Positions 37,504 to 46,394 of a DNA stretch of 64,000 nucleotides are shown here, in pieces. This DNA is from Poindextera sp041691315 (lineage in GTDB: Bacteria; Pseudomonadota; Alphaproteobacteria; Caulobacterales; Caulobacteraceae), in assembly GCA_041691315.1 (NCBI GenBank), contig JBEPUW010000004.1, positions 1 to 64,000 on the forward strand. Direction: 5' to 3'. Each line of letters starts with the position of its first letter. Position 1 is the first letter of the stretch. A program made the translations under genes and the position numbers. The notes beneath the pieces are model-generated. The model saw only the letters and a list, made by a program, of their open reading frames with translations. It was not told the origin of the DNA and ran no database searches.

Positions 37504-37599
37504 TTGGCACTCTAATTGGGGACACGTACGACTCCCCCAGAGTCGTGGACTCAAGGCGAGGCCGTGGAAAGTCGTACGTGTCCCCAATTAGAGTGCCAA
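37504..37599. repeat. REPIN-like palindrome, copy 1
   Basis: A perfect 30-base inverted repeat: left arm 37504-37533 (TTGGCACTCTAATTGGGGAC, then ACGTACGACT) and right arm 37570-37599, loop of 36 bases containing CAGAGTCGTGGA and GGCGAGGCCGTGG. Copy 2 at 39534-39615 shares arms and loop motifs. It lies between gltD and the haem protein gene, so it may also end transcription of both convergent genes. Confidence 0.9.
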
Positions 37600-38544
37600 T
37601 TAGAGCCGCGCGGTGTTGAACAGCGATTGCGGCTCCTGGCGCTCCACCACCGCCGTCCAGCCGGGGAGGGCGGCGAGCCATGCGGCCAGCTTGCCGCGGG
37701 CGATGGGGTCGCCCCCGCGCACGCCGGCATTGGCGGCGACCAGCTGCAGGTCGGCGGCGTGCAGGGCGGCGCGGGCGGCGTCGGAGCCGGGCTGATCGTA
37801 GCGCTCATAGACCAGGCCGAGCTGGCCGCGGGCTGCGTCGGTCAGGAAGGCGGCGGTGGCGGGATCGTGGGCGTCGAGGGCGGCGATGGCGGTCTGCACG
37901 GCGCGCCGGGCGTTGGCGAAATAGGTGGCGGCGCGCAACGGCTCGCGATTCACCACGGGGCAGGCGCCCGGCGACAGCGCGCGCACATAGGCCGCCAGCC
38001 CGGCCAGCACCGCTGGCGGCGGCTCGGCGCCGTCGAACTCCTGGGTGACGATGCCGTGGATGAAGGCCGGCAGCGCCGGATCGCCGGGCGTCTGGGAGAG
38101 CTTCAGCCGCGCCTTCGGCCCGCTCAGGTCGGGAATCGGCCTGGGATTGTCGATGCCGTCGTCGCGATGGGTGCTGAACAGGGCCGTGGTCACGTCCGCC
38201 GTGCCCGGCGCGCCGGAGAGGCCAGGGAAGAAGAAGTCCGGATTGCCGCGCCCGTCGCGGTGGCAGCTGTCGCAGGCCAACCCCGCCCGCGACGCCTGGC
38301 CGCCGAGGGTCAGCGGGGTGCGAAACGCCGCCCGCCCGACCTCGATCGCATAGGCGGTGCGCGGGTCGCCGGACGGCGCCAGGCATTCGGTCGGTAGCGA
38401 GCCAAGGTCGCGAACGCGATCGGCGCCTGGCGCCAGCCAGCGCGCCGCGTGGATGACACTGAGGTCGATCCTGCCGGCGGCGAGCGCGAAAACCGCCGCC
38501 AGGCCGACGCCTAGGACTGCGGCGGCCCGCCCTTGTCGATCCAA
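37600..38544 (-). CDS. Exported c-type haem protein
   Basis: 314 residues from TTG 38544, overlapping the 3' end of the upstream TPR gene by 34 bases, so the two are coupled. An N-terminal membrane or signal segment (AAVLGVGLAAVFALAAG). One haem attachment site, Cys91-Cys94-His95 (ACDSCHRDG), then NPDFFFPGLSGAPGTADVTTALFS. The layout recalls MauG or cytochrome c peroxidase-type proteins, but only one CxxCH is present, so peroxidase activity is not expected. No alternative ATG fits. Function unknown. Confidence 0.7.
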   Translation of the reverse strand: MDRQGRAAAVLGVGLAAVFALAAGRIDLSVIHAARWLAPGADRVRDLGSLPTECLAPSGDPRTAYAIEVGRAAFRTPLTLGGQASRAGLACDSCHRDGRGNPDFFFPGLSGAPGTADVTTALFSTHRDDGIDNPRPIPDLSGPKARLKLSQTPGDPALPAFIHGIVTQEFDGAEPPPAVLAGLAAYVRALSPGACPVVNREPLRAATYFANARRAVQTAIAALDAHDPATAAFLTDAARGQLGLVYERYDQPGSDAARAALHAADLQLVAANAGVRGGDPIARGKLAAWLAALPGWTAVVERQEPQSLFNTARL

Positions 38545-39455
38545 CGCCGCAGGTCCTCCGTCTCGACGCAGCCGAAGGTGCAGACGGTCTCCAGCTTGGC
38601 CAGCATGCGGCGCGCGCCGGCCAGGTCGCCGCGCACCACCATCAGCTCGCCATAATATTCGGTGGCCCCGACGTGGTTCGGGGCGATGGCCAGGGCCTGG
38701 CGGTAATAGGCCTCGGCCTTATCGTACTGGTGCAGCTTGCGGTAGGTGTAGCCGGTATAGGTCAGCACGTCCGGATGCGGCCCGAACACAGTTTGCGCCG
38801 CCTTCAGCGCCACCAGGGCGTCGTCATAGCGGCCCTGGTTGATCAGCCGCACCGCCTGCACGTAATCGCGATCGCCGCTGGCCGCGTCGGCCAGCAACAG
38901 GCTGGGCGGGCGGGTGTTGGCGGCGGTCTTCGGCGCCATGGCCGCCTGGACGGTGGCCACCGCCGCCTTCAGGTCGGCCGATTGCGCGCAGGTGTCGGCG
39001 CACGCCGTGGCGCGGGTCTGTAGGATGTCGAGCTGGGCCTTGGCCTGGTCGGCCTGGCCGAGCTTGGCCAGGGTCACGGCCAGCTCCCGCCGCGCCGGGA
39101 TCTGGTTGGCGTCTTCCTTTAGCGCGCGCTCGTACATGCGCTGCGCGCCCTTGAGGTCGCCGAGCCCGGCCTTGGACATGCCGGAATAGAACAGGGTGTC
39201 GGCGTCGTGCGGCAGGCTGGCCAGCACATGGTCGAAATCGCGCTGGGCGTCGCGGAACTTGCCGGCCTGCAGATCGGTCAGACCCTTCTGATACTCGACG
39301 GAGGGGTCGTACTGCGGCGCGGTCTCGCTGGGCGACGAGCCCATGCCGGCGCCCATGCCCATCGATGACCCGCCCATGCCGCCGCCCGAGGCGAACGCCG
39401 CGGCCGGCAGGAGCATCAGGACGCTGGCAAACAGGATCAGGCTGCGACGGATCAT
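38511..39455 (-). CDS. Exported tetratricopeptide repeat protein
   Basis: 314 residues from ATG 39455. Signal peptide to about AFA (residue 22), then a Gly/Met/Ser-rich linker (GGGMGGSSMGMGAGMGSS). TPR units are seen at about residues 52-150 (LTDLQAGKFRDAQRDFDHVLASLP, LGDLKGAQRMYERALKEDA) and 215-290 (LINQGRYDDALVALKAAQ, LHQYDKAEAYYRQALAIAP). The long frame upstream to 40559 is antisense of the WYL gene. Pairs with the haem protein gene that overlaps its 3' end; a periplasmic scaffold role is inference. Confidence 0.85.
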   Translation of the reverse strand: MIRRSLILFASVLMLLPAAAFASGGGMGGSSMGMGAGMGSSPSETAPQYDPSVEYQKGLTDLQAGKFRDAQRDFDHVLASLPHDADTLFYSGMSKAGLGDLKGAQRMYERALKEDANQIPARRELAVTLAKLGQADQAKAQLDILQTRATACADTCAQSADLKAAVATVQAAMAPKTAANTRPPSLLLADAASGDRDYVQAVRLINQGRYDDALVALKAAQTVFGPHPDVLTYTGYTYRKLHQYDKAEAYYRQALAIAPNHVGATEYYGELMVVRGDLAGARRMLAKLETVCTFGCVETEDLRRWIDKGGPPQS

Positions 39456-39533
39456 GACAATCCTCCCCTTGGAAGCCCTTGCTGGACGGATTGTCTCATA
39501 GTCGATGGTGGAAGTCACCTTGGGGAGACCCCG

Positions 39534-39615
39534 CTTAATTGGGGACACGTACGACTCCCCAGAGTCGTGGAAAAAAAGGCGAGGCCGTGGGGAGTCGTAC
39601 GTGTCCCCAATTAAG
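39534..39615. repeat. REPIN-like palindrome, copy 2
   Basis: A perfect 27-base inverted repeat: arms 39534-39560 (CTTAATTGGGGACACGTACG, then ACTCCCC) and 39589-39615, loop of 28 bases with AGAGTCGTGG, a run of seven A and GGCGAGGCCGT. Same family as 37504-37599. A further partial TCCCCAATTA follows at 39616-39625. Confidence 0.9.
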
Positions 39616-39622
39616 TCCCCAA

Positions 39623-40330
39623 TTACCCCAGCGCCGACCGCCTGTCGGCGGCGTCCTCCAACTGCTTGCGCCAGGCGGTGCGCAGGACGTTGCGGCGGGT
39701 GGGATAGCGCTGATCGAGGAACTCGGCCGAGATCACCCGGTCGGTGCGGAAATGGCGGAAGTCGAGCCGCAGTTCGCACCAGGCGATGACGATGCGCGCC
39801 GCCTCGTAATAGCCGATGCCGATCGGCCAGACGACGCGTTCGGTCTGGCGCTCGTCCTCGTCGCGATAGCACAGGGCGACCTTGCGCTGGCTGTGGATCC
39901 AGGCGCGCAGCTGGGTCAGGTCGATGGTGTCGGGCCGTGGCCGCGTCGCGCCCGAGGCGCTGACCGTGGAGTCGACCAGGAACGGCCGCAGGTGCTCGGG
40001 GATCACCGCGCCGATCTTGGCGATCAGGTCGCGCGCGGCGGTGGCCAGGGCGACATCGCCGCGGCCCGCCACCCATTGCGCGCCTAGCACCGCCGCCTCG
40101 ATCTCGTCCGGCGTCAGCATCAGCGGCGGCATGTCGAAGCCGCGGTCGAGCACATAGCCGATGCCCGCCTCGCCGCGGATCGGCACGCGCTGGGCGATCA
40201 ACTCGGCCATGTCGCGGTAAATGGTGCGCAGCGAGGTTTCCAGCTCGCCGGCCACGTCGCCCGCCGTCACCGGCCGCGAGGCGCGGCGCAGGATCTGGAT
40301 GATCTGAAAAAGCCGCTCGGTTCGCCGCAC
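39623..40330 (-). CDS. WYL-domain transcriptional regulator
   Basis: 235 residues from GTG 40330, which has GGGAG 7 bases upstream. N-terminal HTH (RTERLFQIIQILRR, VTAGDVAGELETSLRTIYRDMAELIAQ) of the DeoR/HTH_11 type, then the WYL domain (RKVALCYRDEDERQTERVVWPIGIGYYEAARIVIAWCELR). WYL regulators sense nucleic-acid or nucleotide ligands. The longer frame to 40465 is antisense of proS. Divergent from proS, which it may regulate, though that is inference. Confidence 0.88.
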   Translation of the reverse strand: MRRTERLFQIIQILRRASRPVTAGDVAGELETSLRTIYRDMAELIAQRVPIRGEAGIGYVLDRGFDMPPLMLTPDEIEAAVLGAQWVAGRGDVALATAARDLIAKIGAVIPEHLRPFLVDSTVSASGATRPRPDTIDLTQLRAWIHSQRKVALCYRDEDERQTERVVWPIGIGYYEAARIVIAWCELRLDFRHFRTDRVISAEFLDQRYPTRRNVLRTAWRKQLEDAADRRSALG

Positions 40331-40443
40331 GACGCACTCCCGCCAGAATTGGCAGCATGATGGCGGCAGGGGACCGGTTCGAACAGCCTGTAAATCGCGC
40401 GCAAGGCTGGCCTTGGCGGTCAAATCCTGCTTCACGAAGCGGC

Positions 40444-41991
40444 ATGCAACGTGGATTGAACGCAACGCGCGAGGCCAATTTCGCCGACTGGTACCAGGCC
40501 GTCGTGCGCGAGGCCGACCTGGCCGAAAACAGCCCGGTCCGCGGCTCGATGATCATCAAGCCCTGGGGCTACGGCGTCTGGGAGCTGATCCAGGCCGAGC
40601 TCGACCGGCGGATCAAGGCGAGCGGCCACCAGAACGCCTATTTCCCGCTGTTCGTGCCGCTCAGCTTCTTCGCCAAGGAAGCGGCCCACGTCGAGGGCTT
40701 CGCCAAGGAGATGGCGGTGGTCACCCACCACCGTCTGGCGATGATCGATGGCGAACTGAAGCCTGATCCCGACGCGGTCCTGGAAGAGCCGCTGATCGTA
40801 CGGCCCACGTCCGAGACCATCATCGGCGACGCCTTCAGCCGCTGGGTGCGCAGCCACCGCGACCTGCCGCTGCTGATCAACCAATGGGCCAACGTGGTGC
40901 GCTGGGAGATGCGCACCCGGCTCTTCCTGCGCACCTCGGAGTTCCTCTGGCAGGAGGGCCACACCGCCCACGCGACCCAAGACGACGCCATGGCCGAGAC
41001 CCTGTCGATCCTGGAAATGTACCGCGACTTTTCCGAGCGCACCCTGGCCATGCCGGTGATCGCCGGCGAGAAGCCGGAGAACGAACGCTTCCCCGGCGCC
41101 GACGCCACCTATTCCATCGAAGCTATGATGCAGGACGGCAAGGCGCTGCAGGCCGGCACCTCGCACTATCTCGGCACCAGCTTCGCCAGCGCCCAGAACA
41201 TCCGCTTCCAGAGCGAGACCGGTGAGTTGACGCTCTGCCACACCACCAGCTGGGGCGTCTCCACCCGGCTGATCGGCGGGGTGATCATGACTCACGGCGA
41301 CGACGACGGCCTGCGCCTGCCGCCGGCCATCGCGCCGCGCCAGGTGGTGATCGTGCCGATCCTGCGCGACAAGCCCGAGGACGCCGAGGTGCTGGCCTAT
41401 GCCGACGCCCTGGCCGCCGAGCTGGCCGAGCTGACCGCGTTTCGAACGCCCGTCCGCGTGCTGGTCGATCGCAAGCCGGGCCGTTCGGGCGAGAAGCGCT
41501 GGGACTGGGTGCGCCGCGGCGCGCCGTTGATCGTCGAGGTCGGTCCGCGCGACGCCGCCGGCGGCCAGGTCACCTTCCTGCGCCGCGACCAGCTCTGGGC
41601 CGGCGAAAAGGTCGCCTCGGTCGCCGAGGCGCGCGCCGTCTTCATCGCCGAGGTTCCCGCCCGCCTGGCGGCGATCCAGCAGGCCATGTTCGACGAGGCC
41701 AAGGCGCGGCTCTATGAAAACATCCGCGACGACATCGCGACCTTCGACCAGCTCGCCGCCCACTTCGGCCCGGCGGCGGACGACGAGGACGCCAACGTGA
41801 CCTTCAAGGGCTGGGTCCGCTGCGCCTGGTCTAGGCCGACCGGCGAGGCGCTGGAAGAGGTCACCCGCCGGCTGAAGACGCTCCGCCTGACCATCCGCAA
41901 CGCCCCCATAGTGCAGCCAGAAACCTTCCGCCCCTGCCTGTTCACCGGCGAACCGGGCGTGGAAGAAATCCTGATCGCCCGGGCTTACTAG
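40444..41991 (+). CDS. proS: Prolyl-tRNA synthetase, archaeal/eukaryotic type
   Basis: 515 residues, class II aaRS. Motif 1 region GSMIIKPWGYGVWELIQAELD; motif 2 RWEMRTRLFLRTSEFLWQEGHTAH (key FLWQEGHTAH); motif 3 GVIMTHGDDDGLRLPP. Between motifs 2 and 3 there are only about 100 residues, so the INS editing domain of standard bacterial ProRS is absent. The anticodon-binding and extra C-terminal domains follow (FKGWVRCAWSRPTG). Pattern matches the archaeal/eukaryote-like ProRS. It charges tRNA-Pro. ATG 40444 preferred. Confidence 0.93.
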   Translation: MQRGLNATREANFADWYQAVVREADLAENSPVRGSMIIKPWGYGVWELIQAELDRRIKASGHQNAYFPLFVPLSFFAKEAAHVEGFAKEMAVVTHHRLAMIDGELKPDPDAVLEEPLIVRPTSETIIGDAFSRWVRSHRDLPLLINQWANVVRWEMRTRLFLRTSEFLWQEGHTAHATQDDAMAETLSILEMYRDFSERTLAMPVIAGEKPENERFPGADATYSIEAMMQDGKALQAGTSHYLGTSFASAQNIRFQSETGELTLCHTTSWGVSTRLIGGVIMTHGDDDGLRLPPAIAPRQVVIVPILRDKPEDAEVLAYADALAAELAELTAFRTPVRVLVDRKPGRSGEKRWDWVRRGAPLIVEVGPRDAAGGQVTFLRRDQLWAGEKVASVAEARAVFIAEVPARLAAIQQAMFDEAKARLYENIRDDIATFDQLAAHFGPAADDEDANVTFKGWVRCAWSRPTGEALEEVTRRLKTLRLTIRNAPIVQPETFRPCLFTGEPGVEEILIARAY

Positions 41992-42006
41992 GCGCGGCAT
42001 TTCAAT

Positions 42007-42044
42007 AATCCGCTCATCCCCGCTTTCGCGGCGATGAGCGGATT
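42007..42044. terminator. Bidirectional terminator-like hairpin
   Basis: Perfect 12-base stem AATCCGCTCATC (42007-42018) / GATGAGCGGATT (42033-42044) with a 14-base loop, between the stops of proS and the convergent hemolysin III gene. No long T run on either side, so this is a likely but not certain intrinsic terminator. Confidence 0.6.
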
Positions 42045-42056
42045 GAATAACCGCAG

Positions 42057-42736
42057 CTATTGGATTTTGAGGGCGCTCGCGAACACCACGCCCGCGCAGA
42101 TGGCCGCGTAGTGCGCCCCCGCTGCCGTGACCACGAAGCCGTGCCAGATGGCGCGGCGGTAGGGGAGCCGGCTGTGGAAGATCAGGGCGCCGGTGGTGTA
42201 GATCAGGCCGCCGGCGATCAGCAGCACCACGCCGCGACCGGCACGCCCTGGATCAGCGGCCGTAGCGCGATCAGCGCGACCCAGCCGAAGGCGACGTAGC
42301 CCAAGGTCCAGATCCGGTTGGGCAGGTCCGAGGTGAAAAGCTTGGCGGCGACGCCCGCCAGCGCCAGGACCCAGACCAGGGTGGTCATGCTGATCGCCCA
42401 GGCGCCCTCCATCCGCTGGGTGGTGAAGGGAGTGTAGGAACCGGCGATCATCAGGAAGATCGCCGCCTCGTCCAGCCGACGCAGAAACGGCCGCGCCCGC
42501 GTGGGCTTGGTCAGGTTGTAGGCCGTCGAACAGGCCAGCATGGTGACCAGGCACAGTGAATAGAGCCCTGTCGCCACCGCCAAACCGGCGCCGCCGCCGG
42601 TCACGACGGAGAGGGTGATCAGGACGATGCCGCCCGCCGCCGCCGCCGACAGGCCCAAGGCGTGCACCACACCGTCGGCCAGCTTCTCGCCGCGGCTGGG
42701 ATAGTGATCGACGGCTTCGTCCGGGCGGGACTTCAT
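42057..42736 (-). pseudogene. Hemolysin III family membrane protein, frameshifted
   Basis: The frame from ATG 42736 encodes a hemolysin III/YqfA/PAQR-like protein (GEKLADGVVHALGLSAAAAGGIVLI, then LKPTRARPF; GSYTPFT) with several membrane segments. It stops early at 42218. The remaining segments (VVLLIAGGLIYTTGALIFHSR, AIWHGFVVTAAGAHYAAI) are in another frame down to the stop at 42057. A one-base deletion near 42233/42234 explains it: the ancestral sequence would read VPVAGVVLLIAGG. The conserved C-terminal His of the family is in AIWHGFV. It is either inactive or an assembly indel. Confidence 0.85.
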
Positions 42737-42878
42737 GCAGATCCTTCGGCCACTGGCCGGGGAACCGGCCGACGTGGCATAACGAAAATCGGTTCAGCCT
42801 CTGTTGGTTGCCTACAATGTGGCTGGACGAGAAGCGCCAAGTGCAAGTCTTACAGCGAATTAACGGGGGAGACCTGAG

Positions 42879-43370
42879 TTGACCGATTTCCAAACCCTGT
42901 CGGCCCTGGCGATGCGCCTGGCCGAGCGGCTGAAGGCCTCGGAACGGACGGTCGCGGTCGCCGAGTCTTCCGCCGGCGGCCTGATCTCGGCGGCCTTGCT
43001 CGCCGTTCCGGGAGCTTCGGCCTATTTTCTAGGCGGGGCGGTGGTCTATACCGGCCGGGCGCGGATGCGGCTTCTGGACATTCCGCGTGAGGCGGTCGCC
43101 GGCATGCGCTCGGCCAGCGAGCCCTACGCGCTCTTGCTGGCGCGCAGCGTGCGCGAACAGTTCGCCGCCACCTGGGGCCTGTCGGAGACCGGCGCGGCCG
43201 GGCCGACCGGCAACGGCTATGGCGACGCCGCCGGCCACAGCTGCCTGGCCGTCGCCGGCCCGTTCGAGCACGCCCTGACGCTGGAAACCGGCGACGCCGA
43301 CCGCGGCGCCAACATGTTCGCCTTCGCCGCCGCGGCGCTCGAGCTGCTGCTGACCGCGACCGACGGCTGA
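42879..43370 (+). CDS. CinA-family amidohydrolase (nicotinamide-nucleotide amidase-like)
   Basis: 163 residues, single CinA C-terminal (PncC) domain. VAVAESSAGGLISAALLAVPGASAYFLGGAVVYTG is the family opening with the catalytic Ser in AESSAGG, followed by ALLLARSVREQFAATWGLSETGAAGPTGNGYGD. It probably deamidates NMN to NaMN in pyridine salvage. The TTG start at 42879 follows GGGGGAG by 8 bases, which decides it over the later ATG. Confidence 0.9.
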   Translation: MTDFQTLSALAMRLAERLKASERTVAVAESSAGGLISAALLAVPGASAYFLGGAVVYTGRARMRLLDIPREAVAGMRSASEPYALLLARSVREQFAATWGLSETGAAGPTGNGYGDAAGHSCLAVAGPFEHALTLETGDADRGANMFAFAAAALELLLTATDG

Positions 43371-43472
43371 TTTCCGCTGCGCTCGCGGAATATGGTGAAG
43401 CTACGCACGGAAATTTAATCCGCGGCGCCTAAGCCTTGGGCTCAAAGTATGTGAGTCCGCGAGCCGATCGCC

Positions 43473-45974
43473 ATGTCCGAAAGCCAGTTTCCAGCCGACG
43501 AGCGCCATCGACGCGCCGCCATCGCGGCCCTGGACCTGGAAGCGGCGCGCCCCGGCTTCGAGCGCATCGCCCGGCTGACCCAATGCATCGCCACCGTCCC
43601 GATCGTGCAGATCGGCCTCTTGCAGGCCGACACGCTCTGGCTGGCCGGGGTCACCGACCAGACGCTGCCGGCGGTCTCGCGCCAACACTCGTTCACCCAG
43701 ACCGCGATCGAGCAGGACCGGCTGCTCTGGGTGGAGGACGCCACCAGGGATGAGCGCTTCCGCGCCAATCCGGTTGTCGCCGCGCCTTACAATTTCCGCT
43801 TCTTCGCCGCCGCGCCGATCCGGCTGACCAACGGCGTCTGCATCGGCGTCCTGTCGGTCATCGACCGCAAGCCGCGCGCCTATGACGCCTTCCTGGCCGA
43901 GCGCCTCGGCGAACTCGCCGACCTGGTCGCCGAGGATTGGGAACGCCGCCGCGCTCTCAGCGCCGTGGTCGAGCGCGAAATTGAAGCCAAGGCGGCGACC
44001 CAGAACCTGACGGCGATCATCGAGACCGCGCCGGTGGCCCTGGCCATGACCGACCGGGACCTCAACATCGTTCGCGCCAGCGCGCGATGGCGCGAACGGG
44101 CCTCGACCTGGGTCGACGGCGAGGTGATCGGACGTCCGATCTCCGACATTACGCCGGCGGCGCGACAGGCCTGGACGGTGATCCGCGATCGCGCCCTGCA
44201 GGGCCTTGGCGCCCATATGAGCCGGGCGCGGTTCGTCAGTCCCGACGGCGTGGCCCGCTGGATCCGATGGGAAGTCACCCCCTGGTGCGACGCCAAGGGC
44301 GAGGTCGGCGGCCTCCTGGTGATGGTCCAGGAAATCACCGACATGGTCGAGGCGCTGGAGAAGTCCGAGCGCTCCGAGCAGCGGTTGCGGCTGGCCAACG
44401 AGATGGCCGACCTCAGCGTCTGGGAGATCGATTTTCGCGGCAAGGACCTCGAGGCGGACGCCGTGGCGTCGATCTATGGCGATCCCAAGCCCGACATCCT
44501 GCAGTCCGCGGGCGCGATCTGGAGCTCAATTCATCCGGACGATCGCCCGATCGTCGGCGCGGCCTGGACCCGGCATATGGAAAGCGGCGCGCCCTTCCGG
44601 GTCGTCGTGCGGATGATGCAGCCGCACGGGCCACATGTCTGGGTCGCGGTCGCGGCCGAGGCGATGCGCGCCGGCAATGGCGATATCGAACGGATTGTCG
44701 GCGTAGCCCGCAACGTCGATCGCGAAAAGCGCGCCGAACGGGCCATGGCCAATGCGCTGAGCGCCGCCGAAGCGGCCAACCGCGCCAAGAGCGAATTCCT
44801 CGCCAATATGAGCCACGAGATCCGCACGCCGCTCAATGGGGTCATGGGCATCGCCGGTGCGCTTGCCCGAACCCGGCTCGAGGCGGAGCAGCGGGAAATG
44901 GTCGGGCTGATCGAGAGTTCCGCCGGCGTGCTGGAGAGCCTGCTCGGCGACGTGCTGGACACCGCCCGCATCGAGGCGGGCCGGTTCGAACTCGCCAACG
45001 AAGCCTTCGACCTAGCCGCCTCGCTGCGCGGCGTCACCGCCCTGTTCGAACCCAGGGCCGCTGAAAAGGGCCTGGCGCTGGAGATCTCGATCGCGCCGAC
45101 CGCCGAAGCCATGGTCTCTGGCGACGCGGTGCGCCTGCGCCAGATCGTCTCCAACCTGCTCTCCAATGCGCTGAAGTTCACCGATGCGGGCAAGGTCAGC
45201 CTGCAGGTCGAGGCGACGCGGTCGATCGACACCGTCAGCCTACGCTTGACCGTCCGCGACACCGGCATCGGCTTTGACGCCGGCGTCGGGGCCAAGCTGT
45301 TCAAGCGTTTCGAGCAGGCCGACGGCTCGATTACCCGCCGGTTTGGCGGCACGGGCCTCGGCCTGGCCATTTCGCGTTCGATCGCCGAGGCCATGGGCGG
45401 GACGTTGGAAGCGGTCTCCCAGCTTGGCCAGGGCGCCGCATTCACCCTGACCATCGACCTGCCGCGGGCGCGCGGCGAGAGCCCGGCCCCGCAGCAGCCG
45501 GCGATGTCGGCGATCCTCGGGGCCGACGGCCCGTTGGACACGCCGCGGGTGCTGCTGGCCGAGGACCATCCGACCAATCGCAAGGTGGTGGCGCTGATCC
45601 TGGAAGCCGTAGGCGTTGACCTCACTGTGGTCGAGAACGGCCAGGCCGCCGTCGAGGCTGCCGAGGTCGCCGAGTTTGATGTCATCCTGATGGACATGCA
45701 GATGCCGGTCATGGACGGGCTCACCGCCATCCGCCTGATCCGCGAGCGGGAAAAGGCCACAGGCGCACGCCGCACACCCATCCTGGCCCTGACCGCCAAC
45801 GCCATGCCCGAACACGCCAGGGCCTCGGCCGAGGCCGGCGCCGACGGTCACCTGTCTAAGCCGATCGCGGCCGCCAAGCTGGCGGAAGCCGTCCGCAACG
45901 CCGTCCAGCCCGCCGACGACGAGAGGCTCATGGATGCAACGCCACTGGCCGCTGCTGCTCGCACCCAATCCTAG
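43473..45974 (+). CDS. Hybrid sensor histidine kinase (GAF-PAS-PAS-HisKA-HATPase-REC)
   Basis: 833 residues, cytoplasmic (no membrane segment). GAF domain about 30-165, two PAS domains about 175-300 and 305-425. HisKA contains His448 (MSHEIRTPLNG). HATPase has N box NLLSNALKF, G1 DTGIGF and G2 GGTGLGLAIS. C-terminal receiver domain with phospho-acceptor Asp741 (LMDMQMPVMDG). Autophosphorylation is passed to its own receiver and probably to an Hpt protein such as the one at 11944. It stands alone. Signal unknown. Confidence 0.95.
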   Translation: MSESQFPADERHRRAAIAALDLEAARPGFERIARLTQCIATVPIVQIGLLQADTLWLAGVTDQTLPAVSRQHSFTQTAIEQDRLLWVEDATRDERFRANPVVAAPYNFRFFAAAPIRLTNGVCIGVLSVIDRKPRAYDAFLAERLGELADLVAEDWERRRALSAVVEREIEAKAATQNLTAIIETAPVALAMTDRDLNIVRASARWRERASTWVDGEVIGRPISDITPAARQAWTVIRDRALQGLGAHMSRARFVSPDGVARWIRWEVTPWCDAKGEVGGLLVMVQEITDMVEALEKSERSEQRLRLANEMADLSVWEIDFRGKDLEADAVASIYGDPKPDILQSAGAIWSSIHPDDRPIVGAAWTRHMESGAPFRVVVRMMQPHGPHVWVAVAAEAMRAGNGDIERIVGVARNVDREKRAERAMANALSAAEAANRAKSEFLANMSHEIRTPLNGVMGIAGALARTRLEAEQREMVGLIESSAGVLESLLGDVLDTARIEAGRFELANEAFDLAASLRGVTALFEPRAAEKGLALEISIAPTAEAMVSGDAVRLRQIVSNLLSNALKFTDAGKVSLQVEATRSIDTVSLRLTVRDTGIGFDAGVGAKLFKRFEQADGSITRRFGGTGLGLAISRSIAEAMGGTLEAVSQLGQGAAFTLTIDLPRARGESPAPQQPAMSAILGADGPLDTPRVLLAEDHPTNRKVVALILEAVGVDLTVVENGQAAVEAAEVAEFDVILMDMQMPVMDGLTAIRLIREREKATGARRTPILALTANAMPEHARASAEAGADGHLSKPIAAAKLAEAVRNAVQPADDERLMDATPLAAAARTQS

Positions 45975-46087
45975 CCACCCAGCGTGGTTGCAATCGTCGC
46001 GCGACGGAAACGCGGCGCAATTCCCGTGAAACAGCGTGGCAACACCAGGGCGCCACTGTCGGCGCCGACAGCCGCGGAGACTTTCGA

Positions 46088-46357
46088 ATGAAACGCCTCA
46101 CCCTCCTTGGCCTCGCCATCGTCCTCGCCGGCTCGACGGCGGGCGCGAGCTTCGCCCAACCCGCCGGCGGTGGACCGCGCGTCGCCTGCGCCGCGGACAT
46201 GGCCAAGCTGTGCCCGAACGCCCAGACCCGCGACGACCGGCGTCAGTGCATGATGGGGCACAGAGACCAGATCTCCGATGCCTGCAAGTCAGCCATCGCC
46301 GCGGCGATGGCGGCCCGCAGCGCGGCCGGGGCGTCCTCCGCCACGCCTCACAACTGA
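46088..46357 (+). CDS. Exported cysteine-rich-repeat small protein
   Basis: 89 residues. Signal peptide (ending SFAQ, about residue 24), then a 50-residue domain with four cysteines (RVACAADMAKLCPNAQ, RQCMMGHRDQISDACKSAIAAAM), matching the Cys-rich repeat pattern CxxDxxxLCxxxxxxxxxxxxCL. Such proteins are found in the periplasm; function unknown. Confidence 0.8.
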   Translation: MKRLTLLGLAIVLAGSTAGASFAQPAGGGPRVACAADMAKLCPNAQTRDDRRQCMMGHRDQISDACKSAIAAAMAARSAAGASSATPHN

Positions 46358-46394
46358 GCCTCCCCGCGGGGGAGGCCGAACCGGACACTTGTTC

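Noticed and set aside
39456..40559. Upstream part of the 682-codon frame before the TPR protein
   Set aside because: Antisense of the WYL gene and of proS; signal peptide of the TPR protein begins at 39455.
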